A stretch of 64,000 bases of DNA, from positions 186,001-250,000 of the forward strand of contig NZ_RCUV01000001.1 in assembly GCF_003667545.1 (NCBI RefSeq), given 5' to 3'. The DNA comes from Mycetocola manganoxydans (GTDB taxonomy: Bacteria > Actinomycetota > Actinomycetes > Actinomycetales > Microbacteriaceae). The translations under genes were made by a program, and so were the position numbers. This document shows positions 17,621 through 26,651 of this stretch, piece by piece (position 1 is the stretch's first letter; each line of letters starts with the position of its first letter). The notes beneath the pieces were generated by a model. The model ran no database searches. It had not been told where the DNA came from and saw only the letters and a program-made list of their open reading frames with translations.

Positions 17621-19234
17621 GTGACCGATGACGCAGCTGTGACCGACGAATCCGCCCCTGACATGTACACGACGACTGGCAAGCTCGCCGACCTCAAGCA
17701 TCGGTACCACGAAGCCGTGACGGCCTCGGGAGACGCTGCGATCGCGAAGCAGCATGCCAAGGGCAAGATGACCGCACGCGAGCGGATCACCCAGCTGCTC
17801 GACCCGGGCAGCTTCGTCGAACTCGACGAGTTCGTCCGCCACCGCACCCACGCGTTCGGCATGGAGAAGTCGCGGCCGTACGGCGACGCCGTCGTCACAG
17901 GCACCGGAACCATCCACGGGCGCCAGGTCGCCGTGTACTCGCAGGACTTCACCATCTTCGGGGGTTCGCTCGGCGAGGTCGCCGGCGAGAAGATCATCAA
18001 GATCATGGACCACGCGCTCAAGACCGGCGTCCCTATTCTCGGCATGCTCGACTCAGGCGGGGCGCGCATCCAGGAGGGCGTCGTCGCGCTCGGAAAGTAC
18101 GGTGAGATCTTCCGCAGGAACACCGCCGCTTCCGGCGTCATCCCCCAGATCTCCCTCATCATGGGTCCTGCCGCCGGCGGGGCCGTGTACTCCCCCGCCC
18201 TCACCGACTTCGTCATCATGGTCGACAAGACCAGCCAGATGTTCGTCACCGGCCCGGATGTCATCAAGACGGTCACCGGTGAAGATGTCGGCATGGAGGA
18301 ACTGGGTGGAGCTCTCACGCACAACACCCGGTCCGGTGTCGCGCACTATCTCGCGAGCGATGAAGCAGACGCCCTCGACTACGCCCGGACACTCATCAGC
18401 TTCCTCCCCGACAACAACCTCGCTGAGCTTCCCGTCTACGAGAGCGACATCGAGCTGGAGACGACGGATGCCGACCGCAAGCTGAACACGATCATCCCGG
18501 ACTCCCCGAACCAGCCGTACGACGTGAAGACCGTGATCGAGCACGTCGTCGACCACGGTGACTTCCTCGAGGTGCAGCCGCTGTTCGCCCCGAACATCGT
18601 CATCGGTTTCGCGCGTGTCGAAGGCCGGACGGTGGGAATCATCGCGAACCAGCCGAACGCGATGGCCGGAACCCTCAACATCGAAGCCGGGGAGAAGGCA
18701 TCCAGGTTCGTGCGTTTCTGCGACGCGTTCAGCATCCCGATCCTGACCCTTGTCGATGTGCCTGGCTATCTCCCCGGCACCGACCAGGAATGGACGGGCG
18801 TGATTCGCCGCGGCGCGAAGCTGCTCTACGCCTACGCCGAGGCGACGGTTCCGCTCGTCACGGTGATCCTGCGCAAGGCGTACGGTGGCGCCTACATCGT
18901 CATGGGTTCGAAGCAGCTCGGAGCTGACATCAACCTCGCCTGGCCGACGGCTGAGATCGCCGTCATGGGCGGACAGGGCGCCGTCAACATCCTCTACCGC
19001 GGTGAGATCAAGCGCGCCGAGGCGGCCGGTGAAGACGTCGCCGCCGTGCGGACCCGCCTCGCCAACGAATACACCTACAACGTCGCGAGCCCGTTCCTTG
19101 CTGCCGAACGCGGCGAACTCGACGGGGTCATCGAACCGGCGGCCACCCGGGTCGCCGTCATCAAGGCGCTGCGCTCGCTCAAGGGCAAGCGGTCCAGCCT
19201 GCCGCCCAAAAAGCACGGGAACATCCCGCTGTGA
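17621..19234 (+). CDS. accD: Acyl-CoA carboxylase beta subunit (carboxyltransferase)
   Basis: 537 residues from GTG 17621, in the range of actinobacterial AccD4/5-type subunits. It transfers the carboxyl group from carboxybiotin to acetyl- or propionyl-CoA. Visible signatures include [16 protein letters not shown], the two oxyanion-hole glycine stretches [12 protein letters not shown] and [14 protein letters not shown], and [19 protein letters not shown]. It is followed by the epsilon subunit with a 4-bp overlap and pairs with the biotin-carrying alpha chain at 24.9 kb. Malonyl-CoA and/or methylmalonyl-CoA formation is the expected role; substrate choice cannot be read with certainty. Confidence 0.93.
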   Translation: MTDDAAVTDESAPDMYTTTGKLADLKHRYHEAVTASGDAAIAKQHAKGKMTARERITQLLDPGSFVELDEFVRHRTHAFGMEKSRPYGDAVVTGTGTIHGRQVAVYSQDFTIFGGSLGEVAGEKIIKIMDHALKTGVPILGMLDSGGARIQEGVVALGKYGEIFRRNTAASGVIPQISLIMGPAAGGAVYSPALTDFVIMVDKTSQMFVTGPDVIKTVTGEDVGMEELGGALTHNTRSGVAHYLASDEADALDYARTLISFLPDNNLAELPVYESDIELETTDADRKLNTIIPDSPNQPYDVKTVIEHVVDHGDFLEVQPLFAPNIVIGFARVEGRTVGIIANQPNAMAGTLNIEAGEKASRFVRFCDAFSIPILTLVDVPGYLPGTDQEWTGVIRRGAKLLYAYAEATVPLVTVILRKAYGGAYIVMGSKQLGADINLAWPTAEIAVMGGQGAVNILYRGEIKRAEAAGEDVAAVRTRLANEYTYNVASPFLAAERGELDGVIEPAATRVAVIKALRSLKGKRSSLPPKKHGNIPL

Positions 19235-19530
19235 CCCGGCAGGAACCGGCCGGGCGCCGTTCGGGTCGGCACGCGGGACCCTCAGGCGCGCGCGAACTGT
19301 TCACGGCGGAAGGGCAGGATCAGGGCGTGAATGTCCGCGTCCTGCGTGGCTCTCCCACGCCCGAGGAGATTGCCGCCGTCACCGCTGTCCTCACCGCGGC
19401 TGTCGTCGAGGAAGCGGCGCGGGCCGATGCCGTCCCGTCTGACGGTCCGTCGGCGTGGCAGAGGAGCCAGCGCATTCTGCGCTCCCCGCTCCAGGCCGGT
19501 GCCGGGCGCTGGCGGAACTTCTCCGCCTGA
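19231..19530 (+). CDS. accE: Acyl-CoA carboxylase epsilon subunit
   Basis: 99 residues if translation begins at GTG 19231 (4-bp overlap with accD), or 67 residues from GTG 19327. The second start gives the usual epsilon opening [21 protein letters not shown]. Epsilon subunits are short proteins that stabilise the actinobacterial alpha-beta carboxylase complex. The C-terminal half ([20 protein letters not shown]) is the conserved basic WxR segment. The 30-odd extra residues of the long form are basic and low in similarity to the family, so the short form may be the real one. Two hairpins follow. Confidence 0.85.
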   Translation: MTRQEPAGRRSGRHAGPSGARELFTAEGQDQGVNVRVLRGSPTPEEIAAVTAVLTAAVVEEAARADAVPSDGPSAWQRSQRILRSPLQAGAGRWRNFSA

Positions 19531-19657
19531 CGGTCCCCCAAAGAGCCGACTAGCGGCGTGTGCACATGCCGAGCAGAATGAGAGCGCAAGGTGTCTCTCC
19601 TAGAGGGTTACACCACCAGACGATTCGCTCGATTAGGGTAGCAGCGGCGTTTGGGGG

Positions 19658-19694
19658 CGGGTCAGGGCGTTATTCGGGTTAACGTTCTGACCCG
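19658..19694. other. Extended hairpin downstream of accE
   Basis: CGGGTCAG (19658-19665) pairs with CTGACCCG (19687-19694), and inside it CGTTA (19668-19672) pairs with TAACG (19680-19684) around a 7-nt loop. The arms are separated by a 2x2 mismatch. It lies in the 216-bp convergent gap between accE and the kinase-like membrane gene, just before a terminator hairpin. It may strengthen termination or be part of a small RNA; nothing else in the gap looks coding. Confidence 0.55.
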
Positions 19695-19703
19695 GGGTTT
19701 AGT

Positions 19704-19734
19704 GGGCCGGTTCGAAAGAGCCGGCCCTTTCCCT
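19704..19734 (+). terminator. Rho-independent terminator of the accD-accE operon
   Basis: GGGCCGG (19704-19710) and CCGGCCC (19721-19727) form a perfect stem around a 10-nt loop, followed by TTTCCCTTTG. The U tract supports termination of rightward transcription from accD-accE. The stem can also act on the convergent leftward gene, but there is no T run on that side. Confidence 0.7.
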
Positions 19735-19746
19735 TTGTGCCGGAAC

Positions 19747-20796
19747 TCAGCGCTCGGCTTGCCACGACTCGCGGCCAGGGCGGGCGGCGGGCGCCTGCAC
19801 TGCGGGTCGGGGGATCTCTTTCCAGAGCCGCACCGAATCGCCGGGCTCATCGGGGTCCGTCGACGCGCTCAGCCCGACGAGTGTGACGGCGACATCGGAG
19901 TCCGCCGGAGCCGTGCGCACGATCAAGCGGTCCACATGGGTGTCGGCGATCACGACGGCGACCTCGTCGAGCACGGACTGGAGAGCATCCTCCGGCAGGT
20001 GATCGAGCGTGCCCTCGTCGAGCATGCTCACCGTGGTGCCGCGCCTGCGCGCCGCGAGCACGCTTGTCCGCACCGCATCGTTGAGCAACCGTCTTCCCCG
20101 GATCTCGTCACGGAGCCCCGCTTCGAGAACACGCGACTCGATGCGCTGGGCTTCGCTCAGTTCTCCGCCGGCGAGGATGATGTCGCGCAGGATCGGGAGG
20201 GCCCGCTTGCCGGTCTGCTCGAGCCGTGCGCGCCGCTCCTGCTCGTGTGCGTCCTGCGCAGCCTGCCACTTCGCGGCTTCCTGCTCAGCGACGGTGAGCG
20301 TCTGGGCGTCGTGTCCGACCTTCGCGAGCGAGCGGGTGAGAACTCCCGCGACGACGACCCACATGAGACTGCCGGTGACCCCGATCTCCATCGACGTCGG
20401 AATCCCACACCAGATCACCGACTGGACCGTGAGGAACAGGACGCCCAGCCAGCCGACGATCTCCTGCCGTCGCACCACCGTGATGGTCATGAGCGTGCCG
20501 ATCGCCGACACATGCCAGGTCGCGTACCCGTTGTTGACGGCCGGGTCGAGCTGGCTGGTCACGAGCAGAGGCACACTGATCGCCGTCGCCAGGCAGAACG
20601 ATGCGAGCCATGCCGGCATGGCCGTCGGGCTCGATGGCCACAGCGCCATTCCCGTCGCAGTGAGGTACAGCGCCATCGCCATCACGCTCGGCCACGGCGA
20701 GTCGGCCTGCGGCAGGGTGAGCAGCCCGCGAACGACGTGATAGAAGGAGAAGGCAGCAGCGAGCGCGAGCATCGTGTACCGGTTCAGTGCGATCAT
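19747..20796 (-). CDS. Membrane protein with degenerate sensor-kinase-like C-terminus
   Basis: 349 residues, overlapping the histidine kinase gene by 4 bp. About five or six hydrophobic segments fill residues 1-145, followed by a helical linker rich in Q, E and R and a domain with the layout of a HisKA_3/HATPase protein (LRDEIRGRRLLNDAVRTSVL, then VDRLIVRTAP). There is no phospho-accepting His in an HD motif and no N-box or G-box for ATP binding, so it is unlikely to be an active kinase. As the third gene of a response regulator, kinase and kinase-like operon it may modulate or sense for the intact kinase. The function is inferred only. Confidence 0.6.
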   Translation of the reverse strand: MIALNRYTMLALAAAFSFYHVVRGLLTLPQADSPWPSVMAMALYLTATGMALWPSSPTAMPAWLASFCLATAISVPLLVTSQLDPAVNNGYATWHVSAIGTLMTITVVRRQEIVGWLGVLFLTVQSVIWCGIPTSMEIGVTGSLMWVVVAGVLTRSLAKVGHDAQTLTVAEQEAAKWQAAQDAHEQERRARLEQTGKRALPILRDIILAGGELSEAQRIESRVLEAGLRDEIRGRRLLNDAVRTSVLAARRRGTTVSMLDEGTLDHLPEDALQSVLDEVAVVIADTHVDRLIVRTAPADSDVAVTLVGLSASTDPDEPGDSVRLWKEIPRPAVQAPAARPGRESWQAER

Positions 20797-22112
20797 GCCG
20801 ATGCCTCCTCGGTCGTTTCCTGCGTCGACTGCCGGGGGGCGGCATCCTCATCTGACCAGCGGATGTTGACCACGGTGCCAGCACCGGGTCGGGATCGGAG
20901 ATCGACGCTTCCCCCGGCCGCGACGACGCGCTCGATGATGGACACCCTCAAGCCGAGTCGGTCGGCGTCGACGGCGGCGGTATCGAACCCGACGCCCTCG
21001 TCGCGCACGCAGACATGCACGACGGCATCCTCAACCTCGACGGCGACGCTGCGGCCGCCCGTGTCGCCGGCGTGCTGGATGCTGTTCGTCATGGCCTGGG
21101 CGGCGGCGAGGTACAGGCTCTCCGCAACGGGGAACGGGATGCTGTGGGCGTCGGATCCCCGGAGGGTGATCTCGAACGGCGTCTCGAGGTGAACCGCGTG
21201 CTGCCTGAGCACGTCGACGAGCCAGCCGATCGTGATCCTCTGCCCGGGGTCCGCGACGGGACCCTCGAGTGCGGCGAGCTTGCTGATGGCGTCGCTCGCC
21301 ATGGCGACAGCCGCCCGCGCCTGCTCGGGCATCGATGCGCGTTCCGCGGCCTGAAGCGACGCGAGAACGGTGTCGTGGACGAGGGCATCCACTTCGATCC
21401 TCTCCGCCTCGAGCGCGTGTCGCCGGACGGCTTCGTCATACCGGAGGAACGCGGCCGACCTGGCTTCATCGACGGCACGGGCGGCATTACGGAACATCGT
21501 GATGAGGACGAGGATGACGAGCCCGATCATGGTTCCGTAGAGCGCATCCTGCACGGCGATATCAGCGTGGGTGATGTCACCGTTTTCGTCGATCACCCGG
21601 ACCAGTCCGTAGACGGCGGGGGTGACCGCGATGTACACGGCCGCGATCCACGGCCGGAGGGCCTGGGAGACACTGGCACACGCGATGGCGCAGAGGTACC
21701 ACGTCCACGGCTCGGTGATCGACTCGGCACCCGCTCCCCCGCTCGCAACCGCCCACAGCGCGACGGCCACGAGGTAGACGGCTGCGAAGAGCAGATTCGC
21801 GATCCGCTGCAATCGGGGGTTCACACCGAAGAGGATGACGGCGACGAGGAGGCCGAGGAGCGTCAGGAGGTAGAGCGAACCCATCGGCTCAGGGGCGACC
21901 AGACCGCTGCCAAGGGCGATGCTCAGTGTCTGGGCGCCGAAAACCAGGGCCATGAGACTGATCGAACGAGCGATGAGCTGCTCGATTCGAGCAACGCTGA
22001 AGCGCGGCTGAGTGTGGGCGGCGTCTCTCGCTACCCGGTCCAGATTGTCGAGAAGAGGTCCTCGCGGAACCGGCGAGAAGATCGCCCCTGACCGCTGCTG
22101 GTCAGTTGTCAT
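20793..22112 (-). CDS. Sensor histidine kinase (NarL-system, HisKA_3-like)
   Basis: 439 residues from ATG 22112, which overlaps the response-regulator stop by 11 bp; an in-frame start at 22148 lies deeper in that gene. Six or so hydrophobic segments (residues about 48-210) are followed by the dimerisation segment with the phospho-acceptor H246 in VDALVHDTVLASL. The ATPase domain carries the N-box MTNSIQHAG, G1 VRDEGVGFD and G2 GLRVSI. It should phosphorylate the response regulator encoded just upstream. The signal is unknown; the lack of a large extracellular loop suggests sensing in or near the membrane. Confidence 0.88.
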   Translation of the reverse strand: MTTDQQRSGAIFSPVPRGPLLDNLDRVARDAAHTQPRFSVARIEQLIARSISLMALVFGAQTLSIALGSGLVAPEPMGSLYLLTLLGLLVAVILFGVNPRLQRIANLLFAAVYLVAVALWAVASGGAGAESITEPWTWYLCAIACASVSQALRPWIAAVYIAVTPAVYGLVRVIDENGDITHADIAVQDALYGTMIGLVILVLITMFRNAARAVDEARSAAFLRYDEAVRRHALEAERIEVDALVHDTVLASLQAAERASMPEQARAAVAMASDAISKLAALEGPVADPGQRITIGWLVDVLRQHAVHLETPFEITLRGSDAHSIPFPVAESLYLAAAQAMTNSIQHAGDTGGRSVAVEVEDAVVHVCVRDEGVGFDTAAVDADRLGLRVSIIERVVAAGGSVDLRSRPGAGTVVNIRWSDEDAAPRQSTQETTEEASA

Positions 22113-22767
22113 CACCGGTGCCCGGGTTGAGTTCGGGCAGGATGCCATCTTCGACGGCGCGGCGGAGAAGGTCGACCTTCGTCGGCGCTGGGCGGCCGAT
22201 GTCCACGTACTTTCCGCGAATGCGGTCGAGGTACTCCTTCACCGTCGACGGGGCGATGCCGAGCTGCACCGCAACGTCCTTCATCGGAAGTCCTGAGGCG
22301 TAGAGGTGGAGGACGTCCCGTTCACGGCGGCCCAGTTGAGCGCGACTGAAGTCACCGTCGGCGTCGATCGCACTCGCCCACTCCAGGTTGTTGAGTGCCT
22401 CACCGCTCGCGACCGTCTCGATGGCGGCCACGACGGCATCCGTCGGCGCCGATTTCGGGATCACACCGGCAGCGCCGGCGGCGAGCGCCTCGCGGACGGA
22501 GGCGACCCGGTCGGCGATGGAGTGGATGAGCACCGCTGACCCTGAGCCGTGCACAGCGCGGACGTTGTCGGTGATGTTGCTTCCGTCACCGAGGTTCAGG
22601 TCGAGCACGACGACGTCGGATGGTGTCGCCTCCGACGCCGACACGAACTCCTGCACCGTTGAGACACTGAGCACGACGGAGTGCCCCGCCGCCTCGCAGA
22701 CAGCCGTCAGGCCCATCCGTACGGACTCATGATCATCGATTACCGCTATGCGCACCACAGAGCCCAT
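22102..22767 (-). CDS. NarL/LuxR-family response regulator
   Basis: 221 residues. The receiver domain has the acidic pair DD (residues 11-12), phospho-acceptor D56 in DVVVLDLNLG and the switch Lys in GVIPKSAP. The C-terminal LuxR-type helix-turn-helix spans about residues 145-205 (LGRRERDVLHLYASGLPMKD, then APSTVKEYLDRIR). It is the first gene of the leftward operon with the intact kinase and the kinase-like protein. ATG 22767 is taken as the start; a GTG four codons later is possible. The operon sits between the two halves of the carboxylase locus, but no target can be named. Confidence 0.92.
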   Translation of the reverse strand: MGSVVRIAVIDDHESVRMGLTAVCEAAGHSVVLSVSTVQEFVSASEATPSDVVVLDLNLGDGSNITDNVRAVHGSGSAVLIHSIADRVASVREALAAGAAGVIPKSAPTDAVVAAIETVASGEALNNLEWASAIDADGDFSRAQLGRRERDVLHLYASGLPMKDVAVQLGIAPSTVKEYLDRIRGKYVDIGRPAPTKVDLLRRAVEDGILPELNPGTGDDN

Positions 22768-22807
22768 CGTAGGGTGCCGCGGCGCTCAAGCGGGAAACCC
22801 TGTGCGC

Positions 22808-24073
22808 TCATCGGGTGAGAAGCGCGATGGACTCGAGGTGGTGGGTGTGCGGGAACAGGTCGAATGCGCGCAACGCCTTGAGCTCGTACCCCTCCGCAGC
22901 GAACAGCCCGATGTCTCTCGCGAGCGCGACGGGGTCGCAGGCGACGTAGACGAGCTGCGCCGGGCGCAACTCAGCGAGGCTGGCGACGACCTCTTTGCCC
23001 GCGCCCGAGCGGGGCGGGTCGAGGACGACGGTTCCGGCCGCCAGCCGTGTGCGTTCGGCGGCGCTGGACTGGGCGACGAGGCCACGGAGGTACGCGTCGA
23101 CACGAGCGGTGATGCTCTGCGCGCCCACCCAGTCGGAGAGGTTCTCAGCGGCGTGGTCCGTCGCCCGTGCGGAGGACTCGACGCTCGTGATGCGGGTGGT
23201 GCTGCCGAACTTGTCACCGACGGCTGCAGCGAGGAGTCCGACGCCGCCGTACAGGTCGAGGTTCGCTGCGCGGGGGTCGAACAGCGCTTCGTCGATCGTC
23301 GACTGGACGAGACCGGTGAGCAGTTCCGCAGCCGAGCGGTGCACCTGCCAGAAGCCGCCCTCATCGAGGAAGAAGTCACGGTCGCCGACCCGTTCGATGA
23401 TGGTCTGCTCGCGCCGGTTCGCCGGGCTCACACCCTTCTTCACCGGTTCACGCACCACGATGCGAGCGCTCTGGGTGCTGCTCGGGGCGATGATGTCGAC
23501 GGACTCGGCGCCCCGGAACTGCTGGTCGAGCGGGGCGGCGGATGCCACTTCGTCTGTGGCGAGCGGGAGGTCACCGACGCGAATCACGCGGTGGCTGCGT
23601 GCGGCATACGGTCCGACGTTGCCGTCGGCGTCGACGTGCAGGCTGACCCGGGTACGCCAGGCGAGCCCGTCGCGTTCGTCGTCGCCAGGGACGGCTTCGA
23701 CCTGCACATCGCTCTCGACTCCGGCGAAACGCTGGAGCGAGTCCGCGAGCACCTGCCGCTTAAGTTCACGCTGGTGCGACAGCTCGATGTGGCCGAATTC
23801 GGCCCCGCCGGCGCGCTCGGAAGGTGTCACGTCGATCGCCGCCGACGCCCAGACGTGGGCCTGGCGGTGAGGGGAGGCATCCAGAACCTCGACCGTCTCC
23901 GCGCGCCAGAAGCTCTTCTTCGACGATTCGGTGATGCGTGCACGCACGCGTTCGCCTGGGATGGCGTCAGCGACGAAAACCACGCGGCCGTCGAGCCGCG
24001 AAACGAAGACACCGCCGTGGGCTACGTTTGTAATCTCGAGTTCGACATCTGCTGGGTTGTTTTGCGCATTCAC
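22808..24073 (-). CDS. TrmA/RlmD-family class I SAM-dependent RNA (uracil-C5) methyltransferase
   Basis: 421 residues from GTG 24073; an in-frame extension to 24394 runs across the divergent maf gene and is rejected. A TRAM-like domain opens the protein (LEITNVAHGGVFVSRLDGRVVF), followed by the methyltransferase domain with DLYGGVGLLAAAVGD for SAM binding, VVLDPPRSGAGKE and the catalytic-Cys motif VYVACDPVALARD. These are the signatures of uracil-5-methyltransferases acting on tRNA or 23S rRNA. The exact RNA target cannot be read. It is divergent from maf over 58 bp. Confidence 0.88.
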   Translation of the reverse strand: MNAQNNPADVELEITNVAHGGVFVSRLDGRVVFVADAIPGERVRARITESSKKSFWRAETVEVLDASPHRQAHVWASAAIDVTPSERAGGAEFGHIELSHQRELKRQVLADSLQRFAGVESDVQVEAVPGDDERDGLAWRTRVSLHVDADGNVGPYAARSHRVIRVGDLPLATDEVASAAPLDQQFRGAESVDIIAPSSTQSARIVVREPVKKGVSPANRREQTIIERVGDRDFFLDEGGFWQVHRSAAELLTGLVQSTIDEALFDPRAANLDLYGGVGLLAAAVGDKFGSTTRITSVESSARATDHAAENLSDWVGAQSITARVDAYLRGLVAQSSAAERTRLAAGTVVLDPPRSGAGKEVVASLAELRPAQLVYVACDPVALARDIGLFAAEGYELKALRAFDLFPHTHHLESIALLTR

Positions 24074-24131
24074 CCTTGAATCGTCCCACGGATGGCTGAG
24101 CATCGCTCGCGCCGCTGCCGGAAGGGACACG

Positions 24132-24779
24132 ATGCAGCTCCACCTCGCCTCCACTTCACCCGCCCGACTGCAGCTGTTGCGACAGTCAGGAATCGAGCCC
24201 GTCGTTGTTCCGTCGCACGTCGACGAGGATGCCGCTGTTTCCGCCGCCGAGACGGCCTCCGGTTCTCCGCTCAGCCCGGAGGACACGGTCGCGCTCCTCG
24301 CGCAGGCGAAAGCGGAATCGGTGTGGCGGGACCTTCCCGCCCAGGATTGCCTCATCCTCGGCGGAGACTCGGTTTTCGTCGTCGACGGCGTCATCTACGG
24401 CAAGCCCCACACTCCCGAAGCGGCTCGCGAACGCTGGATGCTGCAGCGGGGCAGGACCGGCACACTGTACTCAGGTCACTGGCTGATCGAGCACCGGGCA
24501 GACGGCAGCGCCGGGCAGGCGGTTGGAGCCGTCGCATCCGCGAACGTCACCTTCGCCGCCGACATCACCGATACCGAGATCGACGCGTACATCGCCACCG
24601 GCGAACCGCTCTTCGTCGCCGGTGCGTTCACCATCGACAGCCTCGGAGCGCCGTTCATCGAGCGCATCTCCGGGGACCCGTCGACCGTGGTCGGCCTGTC
24701 GCTCCCGACGCTCCGCTCGCTGGTGCGGCAACTCGGCTACGACTGGCCTGCACTGTGGAATCGCGGCGGCGCCTTGTAG
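24132..24779 (+). CDS. maf: Maf-type nucleoside triphosphate pyrophosphatase
   Basis: 215 residues from ATG 24132 with GAAGGGA just upstream. It hydrolyses non-canonical or excess NTPs (dTTP/UTP-type) to the monophosphate. Family signatures are LASTSPARLQLL, the conserved VPSHVDEDA, LGGDSVFVVDG, GKPHTPEAARE with the RxGRTG segment, and GAFTIDSLGAPFIERISGDP. Maf commonly lies between accD/accE and accA3 in actinobacteria, as here. It ends 78 bp before accA3; a GGGT/ACCC dyad followed by TTTT at 24789-24805 could be a weak terminator. Confidence 0.93.
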   Translation: MQLHLASTSPARLQLLRQSGIEPVVVPSHVDEDAAVSAAETASGSPLSPEDTVALLAQAKAESVWRDLPAQDCLILGGDSVFVVDGVIYGKPHTPEAARERWMLQRGRTGTLYSGHWLIEHRADGSAGQAVGAVASANVTFAADITDTEIDAYIATGEPLFVAGAFTIDSLGAPFIERISGDPSTVVGLSLPTLRSLVRQLGYDWPALWNRGGAL

Positions 24780-24814
24780 GCATCCGCAGGGTTATCGACC
24801 CTTTTCTGTGCGCA
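24774..24814 (+). promoter_or_regulatory. Block upstream of accA3 shared with the accD upstream region
   Basis: TTGTAGGCATCC (24774-24785, overlapping the maf stop codon) and CTGTGCGCA (24806-24814) repeat the arrangement found before accD, with 20 instead of 19 bp between them. The gap holds the dyad GGGT-TATCG-ACCC. A TAGGCT hexamer at about 24846, close to the accA3 start, may be a -10 element. Candidate common operator for carboxylase expression; unproven. Confidence 0.3.
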
Positions 24815-24857
24815 CCGGCCAAAAGGGAGGGGCGTTCGGGCAATAGGCTAAGGAACT

Positions 24858-26627
24858 GTGTCGCGTATATCCAAGGTCCTCATTGCCAATCGGGGCGAAA
24901 TTGCCGTCCGAGTGATCCGCGCAGCGCGCGACAGCGGGATCGGCTCGGTCGCGGTGTACGCCGACCAGGACCGCGACTCGCTGCACGCGAAGCTCGCCGA
25001 TGAGGCGTACGCGCTCGACGGCGCGACGAGTGCTGAGACATACCTCGTCATCGACAAGATCCTCTCGATCGCCCGCCGCTCCGGCGCAGACGCGATCCAC
25101 CCCGGTTACGGCTTCCTGGCCGAGAACGCCGACTTCGCCCGCGCCGTGATCGGCGCCGGACTGGTCTGGATCGGCCCGTCGCCCGAAGCAATCGAGAAGC
25201 TTGGAGACAAGGTCTCAGCCCGCCACGTGGCGCAGAAGGTCGGTGCACCACTTGCGCCCGGCACGCTCAACCCCGTCTCCGGCGCCGATGAGGTCCTCGC
25301 GTTCGTCGACGAGCACGGACTTCCCGTCGCCATCAAGGCAGCGTTCGGCGGTGGGGGCAGGGGCCTCAAGATCGCCCGCGAACGCGAGGAGGTCGCCGAA
25401 GCATTCGACTCCGCGACCCGCGAGGCCATCGCCGCGTTCGGTCGCGGTGAGTGCTTCGTCGAGAAGTACCTCGATCAGCCCCGCCACGTCGAGACCCAGT
25501 GCCTCGCGGATGCCGCCGGCAACGTCGTCGTCGTCTCCACGCGGGACTGCTCCCTCCAGCGCCGCCACCAGAAACTCGTCGAGGAAGCACCGGCGCCGTT
25601 CCTCACCGATGAGCAGAACAACCTTCTCTACAGCGCATCCAAGGCGATCCTCAAAGAGGTCGGCTACGTCGGCGCAGGAACCTGCGAGTTCCTCATCGGC
25701 AAGGACGGCACCGTGTCCTTCCTCGAGGTGAACACCCGACTGCAGGTCGAACACCCCGTCTCGGAGGAGATCACCGGAATCGACCTCGTTCGTGAGCAGT
25801 TCCGGCTCGCCGAAGGCGGCACCCTCGACTACGAGGACCCGATCCCCCAGGGCCACTCGATCGAGTTCCGGATCAACGGCGAAGACCCCGGCCGCGGGTT
25901 CCTGCCCCAGCCCGGCCCGATCCATGTCTTCAAGACCTTCGGAGGCCCTGGCATCCGCCTCGACTCCGGCGTCACCGCCGGCGACGAGATCTCCGGTGCG
26001 TTCGATTCCCTCCTCGGCAAGATCATCGTCACCGGTGCGACCCGCGAGCAGGCCCTCGAACGGTCCCGCCGCGCCCTCGACGAGTTCGAGGTCTCAGGGC
26101 TCCCGACGGTGTTGCCGTTCCACCGCAAGATCGTCCGTGACCCGGCGTTCACCGCCGAGAACGGCAGCTTCGGCGTGTACACGCGCTGGATCGAGACCGA
26201 GTTCGTCAATGACATCGAACCCTGGGACGGCGAACTCGACGGTCCCGTCGCCCCGGTCGGACGACACAGCGTCGTCGTCGAGGTCGAGGGCAAGCGCATC
26301 GAGGTCAGCCTCCCGACCACCCTGCTGCCCACGTCCGCCGGTCCTGGCCGTGCCCTCGCGCCTGCGCCAAAGCGTCACGGTGGAACAGGAACCGTCAGTT
26401 CTGCGACCGGCAACTCCGTGGCATCCCCGATGCAGGCGACGATCGTCAAGCTTGCCGTCGAGGACGGACAGCAGGTTGTCAAGGGCGACCTCGTCGTCGT
26501 GCTCGAAGCCATGAAGATGGAGCAGCCGATCACCGCTCACAAGGACGGAACCGTCGGGAACCTCAACGCCGAGGTCGGAACGACGGTGTCGAGCGGACAT
26601 CAGCTGCTCACGATCACGAGCCTCTGA
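24858..26627 (+). CDS. accA3: Acyl-CoA carboxylase alpha chain (biotin carboxylase plus biotin carrier)
   Basis: 589 residues from GTG 24858. Residues 1-450 form the biotin carboxylase: [34 protein letters not shown], the ATP-grasp glycine loop [11 protein letters not shown] and [19 protein letters not shown] linker leads to the C-terminal biotinyl carrier domain with the biotinylated K553 in LEAMKMEQP. It carboxylates its own biotin with ATP and bicarbonate and works with AccD and AccE encoded 5.6 kb upstream. BirA (16.7 kb) is the ligase. It converges with the quinone reductase gene 24 bp away, with no clear terminator between. Confidence 0.95.
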   Translation: MSRISKVLIANRGEIAVRVIRAARDSGIGSVAVYADQDRDSLHAKLADEAYALDGATSAETYLVIDKILSIARRSGADAIHPGYGFLAENADFARAVIGAGLVWIGPSPEAIEKLGDKVSARHVAQKVGAPLAPGTLNPVSGADEVLAFVDEHGLPVAIKAAFGGGGRGLKIAREREEVAEAFDSATREAIAAFGRGECFVEKYLDQPRHVETQCLADAAGNVVVVSTRDCSLQRRHQKLVEEAPAPFLTDEQNNLLYSASKAILKEVGYVGAGTCEFLIGKDGTVSFLEVNTRLQVEHPVSEEITGIDLVREQFRLAEGGTLDYEDPIPQGHSIEFRINGEDPGRGFLPQPGPIHVFKTFGGPGIRLDSGVTAGDEISGAFDSLLGKIIVTGATREQALERSRRALDEFEVSGLPTVLPFHRKIVRDPAFTAENGSFGVYTRWIETEFVNDIEPWDGELDGPVAPVGRHSVVVEVEGKRIEVSLPTTLLPTSAGPGRALAPAPKRHGGTGTVSSATGNSVASPMQATIVKLAVEDGQQVVKGDLVVVLEAMKMEQPITAHKDGTVGNLNAEVGTTVSSGHQLLTITSL

Positions 26628-26651
26628 CGCCGCGACGGGGCGAGCGCGACG

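Noticed and set aside
18053-19216. Long open reading frame antisense to accD (387 codons)
   Set aside because: It is a GC-rich shadow frame on the opposite strand of a clear carboxyltransferase gene, with no recognisable domain and biased, low-complexity composition.
24074-24394. N-terminal extension of the RNA methyltransferase to 24394
   Set aside because: The extra residues lie antisense to maf and have no TRAM-like sequence; GTG 24073 begins just before the conserved domain.
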